Below are positions 24,815 to 34,053 of a stretch of DNA of 64,000 nucleotides, piece after piece. The position numbers were made by a program, and so were the translations under genes. Numbering within the stretch: the first letter of the stretch is position 1; each line of letters opens with the position of its first letter. The notes beneath the pieces were generated by a model, which was given only the letters and a program-made list of their open reading frames with translations, had not been told where the DNA came from and searched no databases. Source of the DNA: Actinomadura physcomitrii (GTDB taxonomy: Bacteria; Actinomycetota; Actinomycetes; Streptosporangiales; Streptosporangiaceae); contig NZ_WBMS02000012.1 of assembly GCF_008923205.2 (NCBI RefSeq), positions 35,381 through 99,380 of the forward strand. Reading direction: 5' to 3'.

Positions 24815-26185
24815 ATGCCCGTCGGCGTCGGCTCTGTCAGAGAAGCGAGAACCGTTCCCTTTCACCAGAGCCTGCCGAGGCTCCTGCGCGACCCGCTCGG
24901 CGCCATCGAGGAGATGGGCCGCGAGTCCGACGGCGAGATCACCAGGGTCAACCTCGGCGTCCTGCGCCCCTACCTGGTCACCCGCCCCGAGCACGTCCAG
25001 CACATCCTGCGCGACAACGCCGCGAACTACCGGCGCGAGGGCCTGATGTGGAAGCCGCTCAGCCGGCTCGTGGGCGAGCCGTCCGGCGCCGACCCCGCGT
25101 GGCCCCTGAAACGGCGCATCTTCCAGACGCTGCTGACCGGCAAGAACATCGAGACCTACACCGACGAGATGGCCGCCACGATCGCGGCGAACGTCGACGA
25201 CCTCGGCCGCCGCTACGGCGCCGGCGCCCCGGTCGACTGCAGCGACGAGCTCACCCGCATCGTCTACCGCGCCATCCTGCGGATCTTCATCGGCGACCGG
25301 CTCTCGCTCGCCGACGCCGACCGGCTCGGCGAGGCGATCACCATCGCCACCACCTCGTCCTTCCGATCGAGGATGCTGCTGCCGTTCGTGCCCCACGCGG
25401 TCCCGCTCCCCGGCGACCACGCCTTCCACCAGGCGGTGCAGAAGGTCGACGACATCATCTTCCCGATCATCGAGGAGGCCCGGCGGCAGGGGGTCGGCGA
25501 ACGCGAGGGCGGCGGCCATGACATCGTGTCGCTGCTCCTGCGGGCCCGCGACGACGAGGGCGGAAAACTCGACGACCAGGGCGTCCGGGACGGCGTCGTC
25601 TCGCTGTTCGTCGCCGGCACCGAGACCACGGTCACGGCGCTGAGCTGGCTCTGGGTCGTGCTGGACGCGCACCCGGACGTCATGGGACGGCTGCGGGACG
25701 AGATCGAGGACGTCGTCGGGACCGCCCAGCCGACCCGTGCGCACCTGCCGAGGCTGCGCTACACGAAGATGGTCCTGCAGGAGCTGCTGCGCATCTACTC
25801 GGTCGGCTGGATCATCCCGCGGATCGTGGACCGGGACGACGTGATCGACGGCGTCCGGATGCACCGCGGCGCGACGGTGGCGGTGAGCCCCTACCTGACC
25901 CACCGGGTACCGGACGTCTGGCCCGACCCCCAGGCGTTCGATCCGGAGCGGTTCGCGCCCGGCCGGTCCCGGCACCGCTTCGCCTACCTGGCGTTCGGGG
26001 CCGGACCCCACCAGTGCGTGGGCAGCGTCTTCTTCACCGTCGAGGCACAGCTGATCGTCGCGTCGATGATCGGCCGGCTGCGGCCCGTGCTGCACGGCCC
26101 GGCGGGCGTCCGGCCCCAGGCGGGGCTGACGCTGAAGCCGCGCGAACCCATCGCGATCTCGCTGGACCCCGTCAACGCGAAGTAG
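24815..26185 (+). CDS. Cytochrome P450
   Basis: 456-residue heme monooxygenase, soluble class. Key elements are the C-helix WPLKRRI (W96), I-helix oxygen-activation motif AGTETT (267-272), ExxR motif ELLR (323-326), PERF segment (DPERFAP near 377-383) and heme-thiolate loop FGAGPHQC with Cys401 as the iron ligand. ATG 24815 opens the operon; the terpene synthase starts 7 bp after the stop, so it most likely oxidises the terpene product. Similar P450 genes accompany conservons in Streptomyces. Redox partners are not encoded nearby. Confidence 0.95.
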   Translation: MPVGVGSVREARTVPFHQSLPRLLRDPLGAIEEMGRESDGEITRVNLGVLRPYLVTRPEHVQHILRDNAANYRREGLMWKPLSRLVGEPSGADPAWPLKRRIFQTLLTGKNIETYTDEMAATIAANVDDLGRRYGAGAPVDCSDELTRIVYRAILRIFIGDRLSLADADRLGEAITIATTSSFRSRMLLPFVPHAVPLPGDHAFHQAVQKVDDIIFPIIEEARRQGVGEREGGGHDIVSLLLRARDDEGGKLDDQGVRDGVVSLFVAGTETTVTALSWLWVVLDAHPDVMGRLRDEIEDVVGTAQPTRAHLPRLRYTKMVLQELLRIYSVGWIIPRIVDRDDVIDGVRMHRGATVAVSPYLTHRVPDVWPDPQAFDPERFAPGRSRHRFAYLAFGAGPHQCVGSVFFTVEAQLIVASMIGRLRPVLHGPAGVRPQAGLTLKPREPIAISLDPVNAK

Positions 26186-26192
26186 GCGTCCC

Positions 26193-27086
26193 ATGGGCAT
26201 CCCCGAAACCGAGACGGGCGCGCTGCGATCGGCGGCCGAGCACGGCCGGATCAGCGCGCTGGCCGTCGACTGCCAGCGCGGCCTGCAGGACTGCGCGCAG
26301 CGGCACGCGGAACTGTTCCCCGGCGGCCCGTTCGACCCCCGGCTGATCAGCGGGGTGACGCTGGCGAACGCCTTCGGCTCGCCGGAGGCCACCGCGGACG
26401 AGCTGTCCGTCGCCTGCCGCTCGTCGCTGTGGGTGTTCGCGGCCGACTGGCTCGTCGACTACGCCGCGAAGGACCGGGCCGAGATCGACGCGCTCACCGG
26501 GGCCGTCCTCGCCGTCGCCGACGGCGGGGACCCGCAGGTGCCGCTCGCCGGGTTCCTCGCCGAGATCCGCGACGACCTCGCCCGCCGCCCGGCCTTCCCG
26601 GAGCTGCGGGCGCGCTGGCGGGCGCAGCTCGAACGCTACATGGCGGCCATGACGCGCGAATGGGAGTGGCACGCCGCCGTCAAGGGCGGCGGCGCCGCGC
26701 CGACCTTCGACGAGTACGTCGCCAACGCGGACAACTTCGGCTCCACCCTCGTCAACCTCTCGCACTGGATCATGACGTGCGGACCGGCGGCGCTGGACCG
26801 CTTCGACGCGCTGTGGGCGGCGAGCGGGACCGTCCAGCGCGTCCTGCGGCTCCTCAACGACCTCGCGACGCTCCAGCGCGACCTGGAATGGGGCGACCTC
26901 AACCCGCTGATGCTCGGCGCGACCCGCGAGGACGTCGTCAAGCGGATCGACGCGCTGGTCGAGCAGAGCCTGGCCGAACTCGCCCCGCTCCGCGCGCACT
27001 GCCCGCGGGAGACCGCCTACCTGGAACGCCAGATCGGCTTCAGCACCGGCTTCTACGGGCGTACCGACTACTGGGGCGACCTGTGA
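26193..27086 (+). CDS. Class I terpene synthase with atypical metal-binding motifs
   Basis: 297 residues, all-alpha ionisation-type synthase. The first Asp-rich motif is reduced to DWLVD (Asp85, Asp89) instead of DDxxD. The NSE triad is recognisable as NDLATLQRD (Asn222, Thr226, Asp230), with Asp in place of the usual Glu. The conserved WIMTC/GFYGR helices support the assignment. The gene is sandwiched between a P450 and a class II diterpene cyclase (overlap 4 bp), so it probably takes a bicyclic diphosphate from the latter. It could instead act on a linear substrate; product unknown. Confidence 0.8.
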   Translation: MGIPETETGALRSAAEHGRISALAVDCQRGLQDCAQRHAELFPGGPFDPRLISGVTLANAFGSPEATADELSVACRSSLWVFAADWLVDYAAKDRAEIDALTGAVLAVADGGDPQVPLAGFLAEIRDDLARRPAFPELRARWRAQLERYMAAMTREWEWHAAVKGGGAAPTFDEYVANADNFGSTLVNLSHWIMTCGPAALDRFDALWAASGTVQRVLRLLNDLATLQRDLEWGDLNPLMLGATREDVVKRIDALVEQSLAELAPLRAHCPRETAYLERQIGFSTGFYGRTDYWGDL

Positions 27087-28702
27087 GCGTCCAAGGCGAG
27101 CACCCGGCGGGCCCGGGCCCGGCGCCGGCCGTTCCCGTCTCCGACCTGGCGGAACGCGCTCGCAGCGTGGTCACCGGCCTGCTGGAGGCCCCGTGGGGGC
27201 GGGTGTCGCCGTCGGTGTACGAGACCGGCCGGCTGGTCGCCCTCGCGCCGTGGCTGACCGGCCACGGCGAGCGGCTCGGCCACCTCCTCGCGGCGCAGCG
27301 CCCGGACGGCGCTTGGGGAGCGCCCGGAGCCTACGCGCTCGTCCCCACGCTGAGCGCGACGGACGCCCTCCTGACCGCCCTGAGCGATGGCTCGGCCCAG
27401 GCGAACGGCGCCCGGGCGAACGGCGAAGCGCTGGCGCGCGGTGCCGCCCGCGGGCTCGACGCGCTGGCCGCCCTGCTGGACGGCCTCAGCGCGCGGGCCG
27501 TCCCCGACATGCCCGCGGTCGAGCTCATCTCGGCGCACCTGGCCGAGCGGATCAACGACCGTCTGGCGGAGTTCGGGAACCACCCGCGCCCGGAGCTCGG
27601 ACTGCGGCATGTCCGCACCCGGCTGCGCGTCCCCGAGGGCTGGGACGCCGGGCTCGGGCCGATCCGGTCGCTGCTGAGCGCGGGCCGCCCGGTGCCCGCC
27701 AAGCTCGTCCACGCCCTGGAGATCGCGGGAGCGGCCGCGCACCGGACGGCGTCGGTCCGGCCCGGGCCGCGGACCGGCGGCATCGGCGCGTCTCCGGCCG
27801 CCACCGCGGCCTGGCTCGGGGGCGGCGGCCCGCCGCCTCCGGCGGACCCGGCGCGCCGGTTCCTGGAGGCCGCCGTCGCGCAGCATGGGGGGCCGGTGCC
27901 CTGCGGCGTTCCGATCACCGTGTTCGAACGAGCCTGGGTGCTGAGCGGCCTCCTGCGCGCCGGGGTCCCCGTGTCCGTGCCGCCGGAGCTCACCGCGTCG
28001 CTGGCCGCCTCGATCGGGACGTCCGGCACTCCCGCCGGCGAAGGGCTTCCCGCCGACGCCGACACGACCTCCGTGGCCCTGTACGCGCTCGCGCTTCTCG
28101 GCCGGCCGCACGAACCCGAAAGCCTCCTCCAGTACGAATTGGACGACCGTTTCTGCACGTGGGAAGGCGAGCAGGGAGCTTCCGTCACCACAAACGCCCA
28201 CATACTGGACGCTTTTGGTGAATTCCTGAAGCATCGTCCGGACGCCCGGGCCCGTTACGCACCGTCCATGGTGAAGGCCGCGCACTGGCTGCAGGGCCGG
28301 CAGCACCCGGACGGAAGCTGGACCGACAGATGGCATGTCTCCCCCTACTACGCGACGGCCTGCGCCGCGCTCGCACTGCGGCACTTCGGCGGCATCGCCG
28401 CCTCCGGCAACGTTCGCCGCGCCGAGCAATGGGTCATCGGCAGCCAGCGCGCCGACGGTTCGTGGGGATGGTGGAACGGCACCGCGGAGGAGACGGCGCA
28501 CGCGATGCTCGTCCTCCTCTCGGCCGCGGGACGGGGCCCGCTCCCGCACCGCGCCCGCGCCGCGGTCGCCCGCGCACGGGACTGGCTGCTCGGCCTCACC
28601 GACTGGACGGACGGGCCGGCGCTGTGGCACGACAAGGACCTCTACCTGCCCGGCGCCATCGTCGAAGCGACCGTCCTGAGCGCGCTTCACCTGGCACGAT
28701 AG
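27083..28702 (+). CDS. Class II diterpene (labdane-type) cyclase
   Basis: 539 residues, beta-gamma double-barrel prenyl cyclase. The protonation motif is DADTT (Asp325-Ala-Asp327-Thr-Thr) rather than the standard DxDDTA, so the last Asp is Thr. QW-like repeats are present (QRPDGAWG near 72, QHPDGSW near 407, QRADGSWGWW near 455). No class I alpha domain is attached. GTG 27083 overlaps the stop of the terpene synthase. The expected substrate is geranylgeranyl diphosphate, giving a copalyl-type diphosphate for the partner synthase. No dedicated GGPP synthase gene is in the cluster. Confidence 0.85.
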   Translation: MSVQGEHPAGPGPAPAVPVSDLAERARSVVTGLLEAPWGRVSPSVYETGRLVALAPWLTGHGERLGHLLAAQRPDGAWGAPGAYALVPTLSATDALLTALSDGSAQANGARANGEALARGAARGLDALAALLDGLSARAVPDMPAVELISAHLAERINDRLAEFGNHPRPELGLRHVRTRLRVPEGWDAGLGPIRSLLSAGRPVPAKLVHALEIAGAAAHRTASVRPGPRTGGIGASPAATAAWLGGGGPPPPADPARRFLEAAVAQHGGPVPCGVPITVFERAWVLSGLLRAGVPVSVPPELTASLAASIGTSGTPAGEGLPADADTTSVALYALALLGRPHEPESLLQYELDDRFCTWEGEQGASVTTNAHILDAFGEFLKHRPDARARYAPSMVKAAHWLQGRQHPDGSWTDRWHVSPYYATACAALALRHFGGIAASGNVRRAEQWVIGSQRADGSWGWWNGTAEETAHAMLVLLSAAGRGPLPHRARAAVARARDWLLGLTDWTDGPALWHDKDLYLPGAIVEATVLSALHLAR

Positions 28703-28944
28703 AGCGACCGCGACGGGCGCAAGTCCGCACGCGCAAGGACCTGGTGAATTTCGCCACAGCGATCTCTCCGGATCTCTCCTCGAATAGTGGATATTGACGC
28801 CTTACCGCAATCCTCCGTTGCTAAGGTGCTGCGGTGTGCGACGGCGCTCACCCCCGCCGCTCCGCGCGCTCGGACACGGACCGCAGGCCCTCCACCTCGA
28901 CGGGATTGCGGGTCACGCTCATATGCCGTTGGGACAGGTCGTCA
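28703..28944 (+). promoter_or_regulatory. Conservon upstream region
   Basis: 242 bp between the diterpene cyclase and the sensor gene. It contains a tandem direct repeat (GATCTCTCCG at 28761 and GATCTCTCCT at 28771) and a -35-like TTGACG at 28794-28799 with TAAGGT at 28822-28827, a wide spacing. The conservon may thus have its own promoter besides read-through from the terpenoid genes. Confidence 0.4.
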
Positions 28945-31476
28945 ATGCGCTTCCGCAATTCACGTCTGCGGACCAAAATCACAGCTCTGCTGTTGTCGCT
29001 GGCCGCACTCTGGGCATTCGCCGCGTGGGTGACGCTGCGCGACGGTCTCGGGCTCCTGTGGGCCAACACCCTGGACGGGAAGATCAGCCGTCCGACGGTG
29101 TCGCTGGTGACGGCCCTGCAGGAGGAACGCCGGGCCTCCACCGTCTACATGGCGTACCCCGGTCAGCCGCAGCGCCAGGCGCTGCGCGCCGCGCGCGAGA
29201 AGACCGACGCCGCGGTCGCGAAGGTCCGTTCCAGCTCGTCCGGCGGCGACGTCTCCTGGGCGGCGAGCGACGCGCTCAAGGCACGGATCAAGCAGATGTC
29301 GGCGGCGCTGAACAAGCTGCCCGGTGACCGGGCGGCGGTCGACGCCCGCCGCGTCGCCCGCGGCCAGGCGTCCGCGGGCTACAACAGCATCATCGACACC
29401 GCGTTCCTGGTCTTCAACTCGACCGGCGCCGTGCTGAACGACGAGTCCATCTCCAAGGACAGCCGCACCCTCAACTCGCTGACCCGCGCGAAGGAGATCC
29501 TCGCCCGCGAGGACGCGATGCTCGCCGGAGCGATCGCCGCCCGCCGCTACGAGCCGGGCGAGCACGCCCGCTTCGTCGGCCTGGTCAGCACGTCCCGCTT
29601 CCTCGACGACGAGGCGGCGGCGGAACTGCCGCCCGAGGACCACGCGCGTTACCAGCAGCTGATCTCGGGCCCGTCCTTCACCCGGCTGCGCGCCCTCGAG
29701 GACCGCGCCATCCAGCACAGCACCGCCCGCCCGCCCGTCCAGGCCGCCGAGTGGCAGGCGGCCGCCCAGCCCGCGCAGGACGGCCTGGAGAAGCTCGTCC
29801 TGACCGGCGGTGACGAGCTGGTCGCACGCGCCAAGCCGGTCGGCGTCGGCATCATCGTCCGGCTGGTGCTCGCCGGCGGCCTCGGGCTCATCGCGGTCAT
29901 CGCGTCCATCATCGTGTCGATCACCACGGCGCGCGCCCTCGTGCGGCAGCTCGAACGGCTGCGCGTCGCCGCGTGGGAGCTGGCCGAGCAGCGGCTGCCC
30001 GGCGTCGTCGAACGCCTCGGGCACGGCGAGAAGGTGGACGTCTCGGTGGAGGCGCCGCCGCTGCAGTTCGGCACCGACGAGATCGGGCAGGTGGGACGCG
30101 CGTTCAACGCCGTCCAGGAGACCGCGCTCCGCACCGCGGTCGAGCAGGCGGAGCTGCGCCGCGGCATCCGCGACGTCCTGCTCAGCCTGGCCCGCCGCAC
30201 CCAGACCCTCGTGCACCGGCAGCTGACCATGCTGGACACCATGGAGCGCCGCCGCGACATCGAGGTCAAGGAGCTGGAGGAGCTGTTCCGGCTCGACCAC
30301 CTCGCCACCCGGATGCGGCGCAACGCCGAGAACCTCATCGTGCTGTCGGGCGCGCTGCCCGCCCGCGGCTGGCGCAGCTCGGTGCCGATGATCGACGTCG
30401 TGCGCGCCGCGGTCGGCGAGGTCGAGGACTACACCCGCGTCACCGTGCTGCCGTTCGGGCCCGTCGAACTGGCCGGGCGCGCGGTCGGCGACGTCACCCA
30501 CCTGCTCGCCGAGCTGATCGAGAACGCGGTGTCGTTCTCCCCGCCGGACACCGTCGTGCAGGTCGGCGGGCACCTGGTCGCCAACGGCTTCGCGATCGAC
30601 ATCGAGGACCGCGGCCTCGGCATGACCGACGAGAAGCTCGCCGAGATCAACGCGCGGATCGAGGACCCGCCCGACTTCAACCTGCAGAGCTCGGTGCAGC
30701 TCGGCCTGTTCGTGGTCAGCAAGCTCGCCGAGCGGTACGGGCTGCGCGTCCAGCTGAAGCGGTCCGCCTACGGCGGCACCACCGCGGTCGTCGTCATCCC
30801 GACCGAACTCGTCGTGGAGGAGAGCGACCGCGTGCGCGTGCCCGCGGCCACCAAGACGCAGAACGGGCTGGAGGTGCGCCGGCCCACCGCGGTCGGCGCG
30901 GGCCGTTCCGGCGGAGCCGCGACGCTCACCGTGGGCGGCACCGGACCGCAGCCGGCGCCGGCCGTGCCCGCGCTGGTCGCGGTGCCGCCCCCCGAACCGG
31001 AACCGGCCGACCCGCTCGAACCGGCCGACACCGTCGGATCGGCCGGCGCGCCGGTCCCGCCGTCCGGGCCGGACCCGGACGGCACCACCGAGAACGGCCT
31101 GCCCCGGCGGCAGGACGAGCCCCCCGCGGACGAGGCGAGCTCCCCCGACGGCGCCCCGTCCACCTCATCCGGCCGCACCGGCGCCGGCGGCGGGCATCAC
31201 GAACCGACCCAGCTCGAGGACCAGCCACCCGTGCCCGACATCTCCACCACACCGTCCGGCCTGCCGGTCCGCGTGCCGCAGGCGAACCTCGCCGAACCGC
31301 TGCGCACCGACGAGCCGCTCGTCGCCGACGAGCAGGACGAACCGGACGACCCGGGCCGCTCTCCCGAGGAGATCAAGCGGATCATGGGTTCGTACCAGCG
31401 CGGCACCCGGCAGGGACGGTCGGACGCAGCCGAGGCCCTCGGCAATCACGCAGCGGAAGGCGAGGAAGGTCAGTGA
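28945..31476 (+). CDS. cvnA: Conservon sensor kinase-like protein (NIT/HAMP/HATPase), CvnA type
   Basis: 843 residues. TM1 at about 12-30, an extracytoplasmic nitrate/nitrite-sensing-type helical domain (~50-300), TM2 at ~302-325, HAMP, then a dimerisation helix with His452 in FRLDHLATRMRRNAENL and an ATPase domain (N-box LLAELIENAVSFSP with Asn527; DRGLGMTDEKL; LGLFVVSKLAERYGLRV). The last ~200 residues are a Pro/Glu-rich disordered tail. In Streptomyces, CvnA proteins act with CvnB-D as a membrane-associated complex compared to a G-protein-coupled receptor system, rather than as an ordinary two-component kinase; no response regulator is here. GTG overlap couples it to the next gene. ATG 28945 fits the first hydrophobic helix. 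Confidence 0.92.
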   Translation: MRFRNSRLRTKITALLLSLAALWAFAAWVTLRDGLGLLWANTLDGKISRPTVSLVTALQEERRASTVYMAYPGQPQRQALRAAREKTDAAVAKVRSSSSGGDVSWAASDALKARIKQMSAALNKLPGDRAAVDARRVARGQASAGYNSIIDTAFLVFNSTGAVLNDESISKDSRTLNSLTRAKEILAREDAMLAGAIAARRYEPGEHARFVGLVSTSRFLDDEAAAELPPEDHARYQQLISGPSFTRLRALEDRAIQHSTARPPVQAAEWQAAAQPAQDGLEKLVLTGGDELVARAKPVGVGIIVRLVLAGGLGLIAVIASIIVSITTARALVRQLERLRVAAWELAEQRLPGVVERLGHGEKVDVSVEAPPLQFGTDEIGQVGRAFNAVQETALRTAVEQAELRRGIRDVLLSLARRTQTLVHRQLTMLDTMERRRDIEVKELEELFRLDHLATRMRRNAENLIVLSGALPARGWRSSVPMIDVVRAAVGEVEDYTRVTVLPFGPVELAGRAVGDVTHLLAELIENAVSFSPPDTVVQVGGHLVANGFAIDIEDRGLGMTDEKLAEINARIEDPPDFNLQSSVQLGLFVVSKLAERYGLRVQLKRSAYGGTTAVVVIPTELVVEESDRVRVPAATKTQNGLEVRRPTAVGAGRSGGAATLTVGGTGPQPAPAVPALVAVPPPEPEPADPLEPADTVGSAGAPVPPSGPDPDGTTENGLPRRQDEPPADEASSPDGAPSTSSGRTGAGGGHHEPTQLEDQPPVPDISTTPSGLPVRVPQANLAEPLRTDEPLVADEQDEPDDPGRSPEEIKRIMGSYQRGTRQGRSDAAEALGNHAAEGEEGQ

Positions 31477-31898
31477 CGCAGAAGACCGGTTCATCATCCG
31501 ACCTGGGTTTTTTGCTGGACGACCTGGTCCACCGGTTGCCGCACGCGCGCAACGCGGTGGTGCTGTCGGCCGACGGCCTGCTGATGGCCTCCTCGGCGGG
31601 CATGAGCCAGGACGACGGCGAGCACCTGTCCGCCGTGGCGGCGGGCATCCAGAGCCTCGCCAAGGGCGCGGGCACCCGGTTCGGCGGCGGCCCCGTCCGG
31701 CAGACGATCGTCGAGATGCAGTCGGCGTTCCTGCTGGTGTCGGTCGCCGGCAAGGGCGCCTGCCTGGCGGTGCTGGCCGGCGAGGAGGCCGACGTGGGCC
31801 TCATCGCCTACGAGATGGCGATGCTCGTCACGAGCATGGGCCACCACCTCACCTCGCCGTCGCGGTCGGAGGGGGCGGAGGAGGGGCGTCCGGCATGA
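31473..31898 (+). CDS. cvnB: Roadblock/LC7 domain protein, CvnB type
   Basis: 141 residues with the Roadblock fold (LGFLLDDLVHRLPHARNAVV, LSADGLLMASS, DGEHLSAVAAGIQSLAKGAG). These proteins regulate or scaffold small GTPases. GTG 31473 overlaps the preceding stop and its own stop overlaps the DUF742 start, so all four conservon genes are tightly coupled. Confidence 0.93.
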   Translation: MTQKTGSSSDLGFLLDDLVHRLPHARNAVVLSADGLLMASSAGMSQDDGEHLSAVAAGIQSLAKGAGTRFGGGPVRQTIVEMQSAFLLVSVAGKGACLAVLAGEEADVGLIAYEMAMLVTSMGHHLTSPSRSEGAEEGRPA

Positions 31899-32323
31899 TG
31901 CCGCCGGAGGAGCCGGGACAGGAGCCCTGGCCGCAGGACCCCGCGCTGCACACCCCCGGCCACGAGCGGATCTACGACGAGAGCGCCGGCCCGATGGTGC
32001 GCCCGTACGTGATGACGAGCGGCCGCATCGAACCCGTCCACGGCAAGTTCGACCTCATCACGCTGGTGGTGGCGGCCGGCCCCGAGCCGGAGGGCCCGAT
32101 CGGGCTCGGCCCCGAGCACCTGTCGATCATCCGGCTGTGCCAGCAGGTGATGTCGGTCGCGGAACTGACCGGCCACCTCGACCTTCCGGTGGCGACCGTG
32201 CGGGTGCTGCTCGGCGACCTGCTCGGCAAGGGGCTCGTCACGATGCAGGAGCCCGAACCGGAGGCGGACATGCACGACATCAGGCTCTATAAGGCGGTGA
32301 TCGATGGTCTCCGGGCGCTCTGA
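31895..32323 (+). CDS. cvnC: DUF742 protein, CvnC type
   Basis: 142 residues matching DUF742: VRPYVMTSGRIEPVHGKFDL in the N-terminal third and a helix-turn-helix-like section (IIRLCQQVMSVAELTGHLDL, VATVRVLLGDLLGKGLV). Third member of the conservon. Its role is not established; the winged-helix character suggests a docking or DNA-binding adaptor. Confidence 0.93.
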   Translation: MMPPEEPGQEPWPQDPALHTPGHERIYDESAGPMVRPYVMTSGRIEPVHGKFDLITLVVAAGPEPEGPIGLGPEHLSIIRLCQQVMSVAELTGHLDLPVATVRVLLGDLLGKGLVTMQEPEPEADMHDIRLYKAVIDGLRAL

Positions 32324-32930
32324 CTCCGGGGGCGGGCGGCGCGACGGGCGCGCCCGCCGGATGCCCACCGCGGTCAAGATCGTGATCGCGGGCGGTTTCG
32401 GGGTCGGCAAGACGACGATGGTCGGCACCGTCTCCGAGACGCGGCCGCTGCGGACCGAGGAGATCCTCACCGACGAGAGCGTCGGCGTCGACGACGTCTC
32501 CGGGGTGGAGCGCAAGACGACCACCACGGTCGCGATGGACTTCGGCCGCCTCACCTTCCGCGACGACTACGTCCTGTACCTGTTCGGCACCCCCGGGCAG
32601 GAGCGGTTCTGGTTCATGTGGGACGAGGTGTCGCTCGGCGCGCTCGGCGCCGTCGTGCTCGCCGACACCCGCCGGCTGTCGGACTGCTTCCCGTCCGTCG
32701 ACTACTTCGAGCGCCGCGGCACCCCGTTCATCGTGGCGGTCAACTGCTTCGAGGGCGCCCGGCAGTACGACCTCGCGGAGATCCAGCAGGCGCTGAACCT
32801 GGGGCCGAAGGTCCCGGTGATGCTGTGCGACGCCCGCCGCCTCGACTCCTGCAAGCAGGTGCTCATCGACCTCGTCCTGCACGCGATGAAGTCCCGCGGA
32901 CTGCCGGCGCTGGAGCCGCAGGGCGCCTGA
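32304..32930 (+). CDS. cvnD: Ras/Rab-like small GTPase, CvnD type
   Basis: 208 residues with G1 GGFGVGKTT (near 30-38), switch region ESVGVDDVSGVERKTTTTVAMDF, G3-like LFGTPGQERF (usual DxxG replaced by GTPG, typical of the MglA/CvnD group) and G4-like VAVNCFEG. ATG 32304 overlaps the DUF742 gene by 20 bases. The GTPase is the presumed output switch of the conservon, so it may link an extracellular signal to the adjacent terpenoid operon; that link is inferred from position. Confidence 0.93.
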   Translation: MVSGRSDSGGGRRDGRARRMPTAVKIVIAGGFGVGKTTMVGTVSETRPLRTEEILTDESVGVDDVSGVERKTTTTVAMDFGRLTFRDDYVLYLFGTPGQERFWFMWDEVSLGALGAVVLADTRRLSDCFPSVDYFERRGTPFIVAVNCFEGARQYDLAEIQQALNLGPKVPVMLCDARRLDSCKQVLIDLVLHAMKSRGLPALEPQGA

Positions 32931-32941
32931 CCGCGGCCTCG

Positions 32942-32969
32942 CGCCGGGACCGGACCGCCGGTCCCGGCG
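32942..32969. terminator. Bidirectional terminator between conservon and polyprenyl synthase
   Basis: CGCCGGGACC (32942-32951) pairs perfectly with GGTCCCGGCG (32960-32969) with an 8-base loop, between two convergent genes. It would stop the conservon from the left and the nuo/polyprenyl operon from the right. Confidence 0.7.
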
Positions 32970-33002
32970 TGCGGCGCGGGCGCGGGCCGGCGGTGCCGGG
33001 CG

Positions 33003-34043
33003 TCAGCCGGTGCGGGAGACGACGTAGTCGCAGAGGCCGGTGAAGGCGTCGCGGGCGGGGATGGCGGGGAGGGTGAGGAGCTCGGCGCGGGCGTCCTCGG
33101 CGTACTGGCGCAGGTCGGCGCGGGCGCAGTCCATGGCGGGGTGGGCGCGCAGGAGGGCGAGGGCCTCGGCGTGGAGGGCGTCGTCGGACAGGTCCTGGAC
33201 GAGCAGTTCGCGCAGCCGGGCGTCGTCGGGGCCGGAGCCGACGCCCGCGAGGACGTGGTGCATAGGGAGGGTGCGGATGCCTTCGCGCAGGTCCGTGCCG
33301 GGGGTCTTGCCGGACTCGTCGGTCTCGGAGGTGATGTCAAGGATGTCGTCCTGCAGCTGGAACGCGACGCCGATCTTCTCGCACGCGGAGGTGATGGTGT
33401 CGACGACGCGGGCGTCGGCGCCCGACAGCAGCGCACCGAACTGGCCGGACACCACGATGAGCGAGGCGGTCTTGTCCGCGACGACCTGCAGGTAGTGCTT
33501 GAGGGGGTCGGCGCCCTCCGCCGGGCCGACGGTCTCCTGGATCTGGCCGCGCACCAGCCGCGCGAACGCGCGGGCCTGGATCCGGACGGCCTGCGGGCCG
33601 AGGTCGGCGAGCAGGTCGGACGCGCGGGCGAACAGGTAGTCGCCGGTGAGGATCGCGACGGTGTTCGTCCAGCGGGAGTTCGCGGACGCCTGCCCGCGCC
33701 GGACTGTCGCCTCGTCCATCACGTCGTCGTGGTAGAGGGTGCCGAGGTGGGTCAGCTCGACGACGACGGCGGCGGGCACCACCCCCGGCGCGGTGGGGTC
33801 GCCGAAGTGGGAGGCGAGCAGCACCAGCATCGGCCGGAACCGCTTGCCGCCCGCCTCGACGAGGTGCTTGGAGGCCTGGGTGAGCAGCGGGTCCTCGCCC
33901 CGCACCGACTCCAGCAGCAGCTCCTCGACTGCGGCCAGCCGCTCCCTGGCATCGGCCGCGAGGGCCGAATCGACGGGAAGCCCGAACGGGCCGGACTCCT
34001 CTCGGGCCGGCCCGCCGGACTTCTCAGCGATTGGGTCGCTCAC
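33003..34043 (-). CDS. Long-chain polyprenyl diphosphate synthase (menaquinone side chain)
   Basis: 346 residues, trans-prenyltransferase. First Asp-rich motif LYHDDVMDE (near 105-113), second FQLQDDILDI (near 228-237), plus GGKRFRPMLVLL. The residues before the first motif are small (Gly at the -5 position), which in this family allows a long product such as hepta- to nonaprenyl diphosphate. GTG 34043 lies 10 bp after nuoN, so it is read from the nuo operon. With menG and menJ at the operon's other end, a role in menaquinone assembly is likely. It might also supply shorter prenyl diphosphates to the nearby diterpene genes, but the active-site residues argue against it. Confidence 0.9.
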   Translation of the reverse strand: MSDPIAEKSGGPAREESGPFGLPVDSALAADARERLAAVEELLLESVRGEDPLLTQASKHLVEAGGKRFRPMLVLLASHFGDPTAPGVVPAAVVVELTHLGTLYHDDVMDEATVRRGQASANSRWTNTVAILTGDYLFARASDLLADLGPQAVRIQARAFARLVRGQIQETVGPAEGADPLKHYLQVVADKTASLIVVSGQFGALLSGADARVVDTITSACEKIGVAFQLQDDILDITSETDESGKTPGTDLREGIRTLPMHHVLAGVGSGPDDARLRELLVQDLSDDALHAEALALLRAHPAMDCARADLRQYAEDARAELLTLPAIPARDAFTGLCDYVVSRTG

Positions 34044-34053
34044 CCAAGACTCC

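Noticed and set aside
33003..34043. Polyprenyl synthase as the GGPP synthase of the diterpene cassette
   Set aside because: It is on the opposite strand in the nuo operon behind a bidirectional terminator, and small residues before its first Asp-rich motif indicate a long-chain product.
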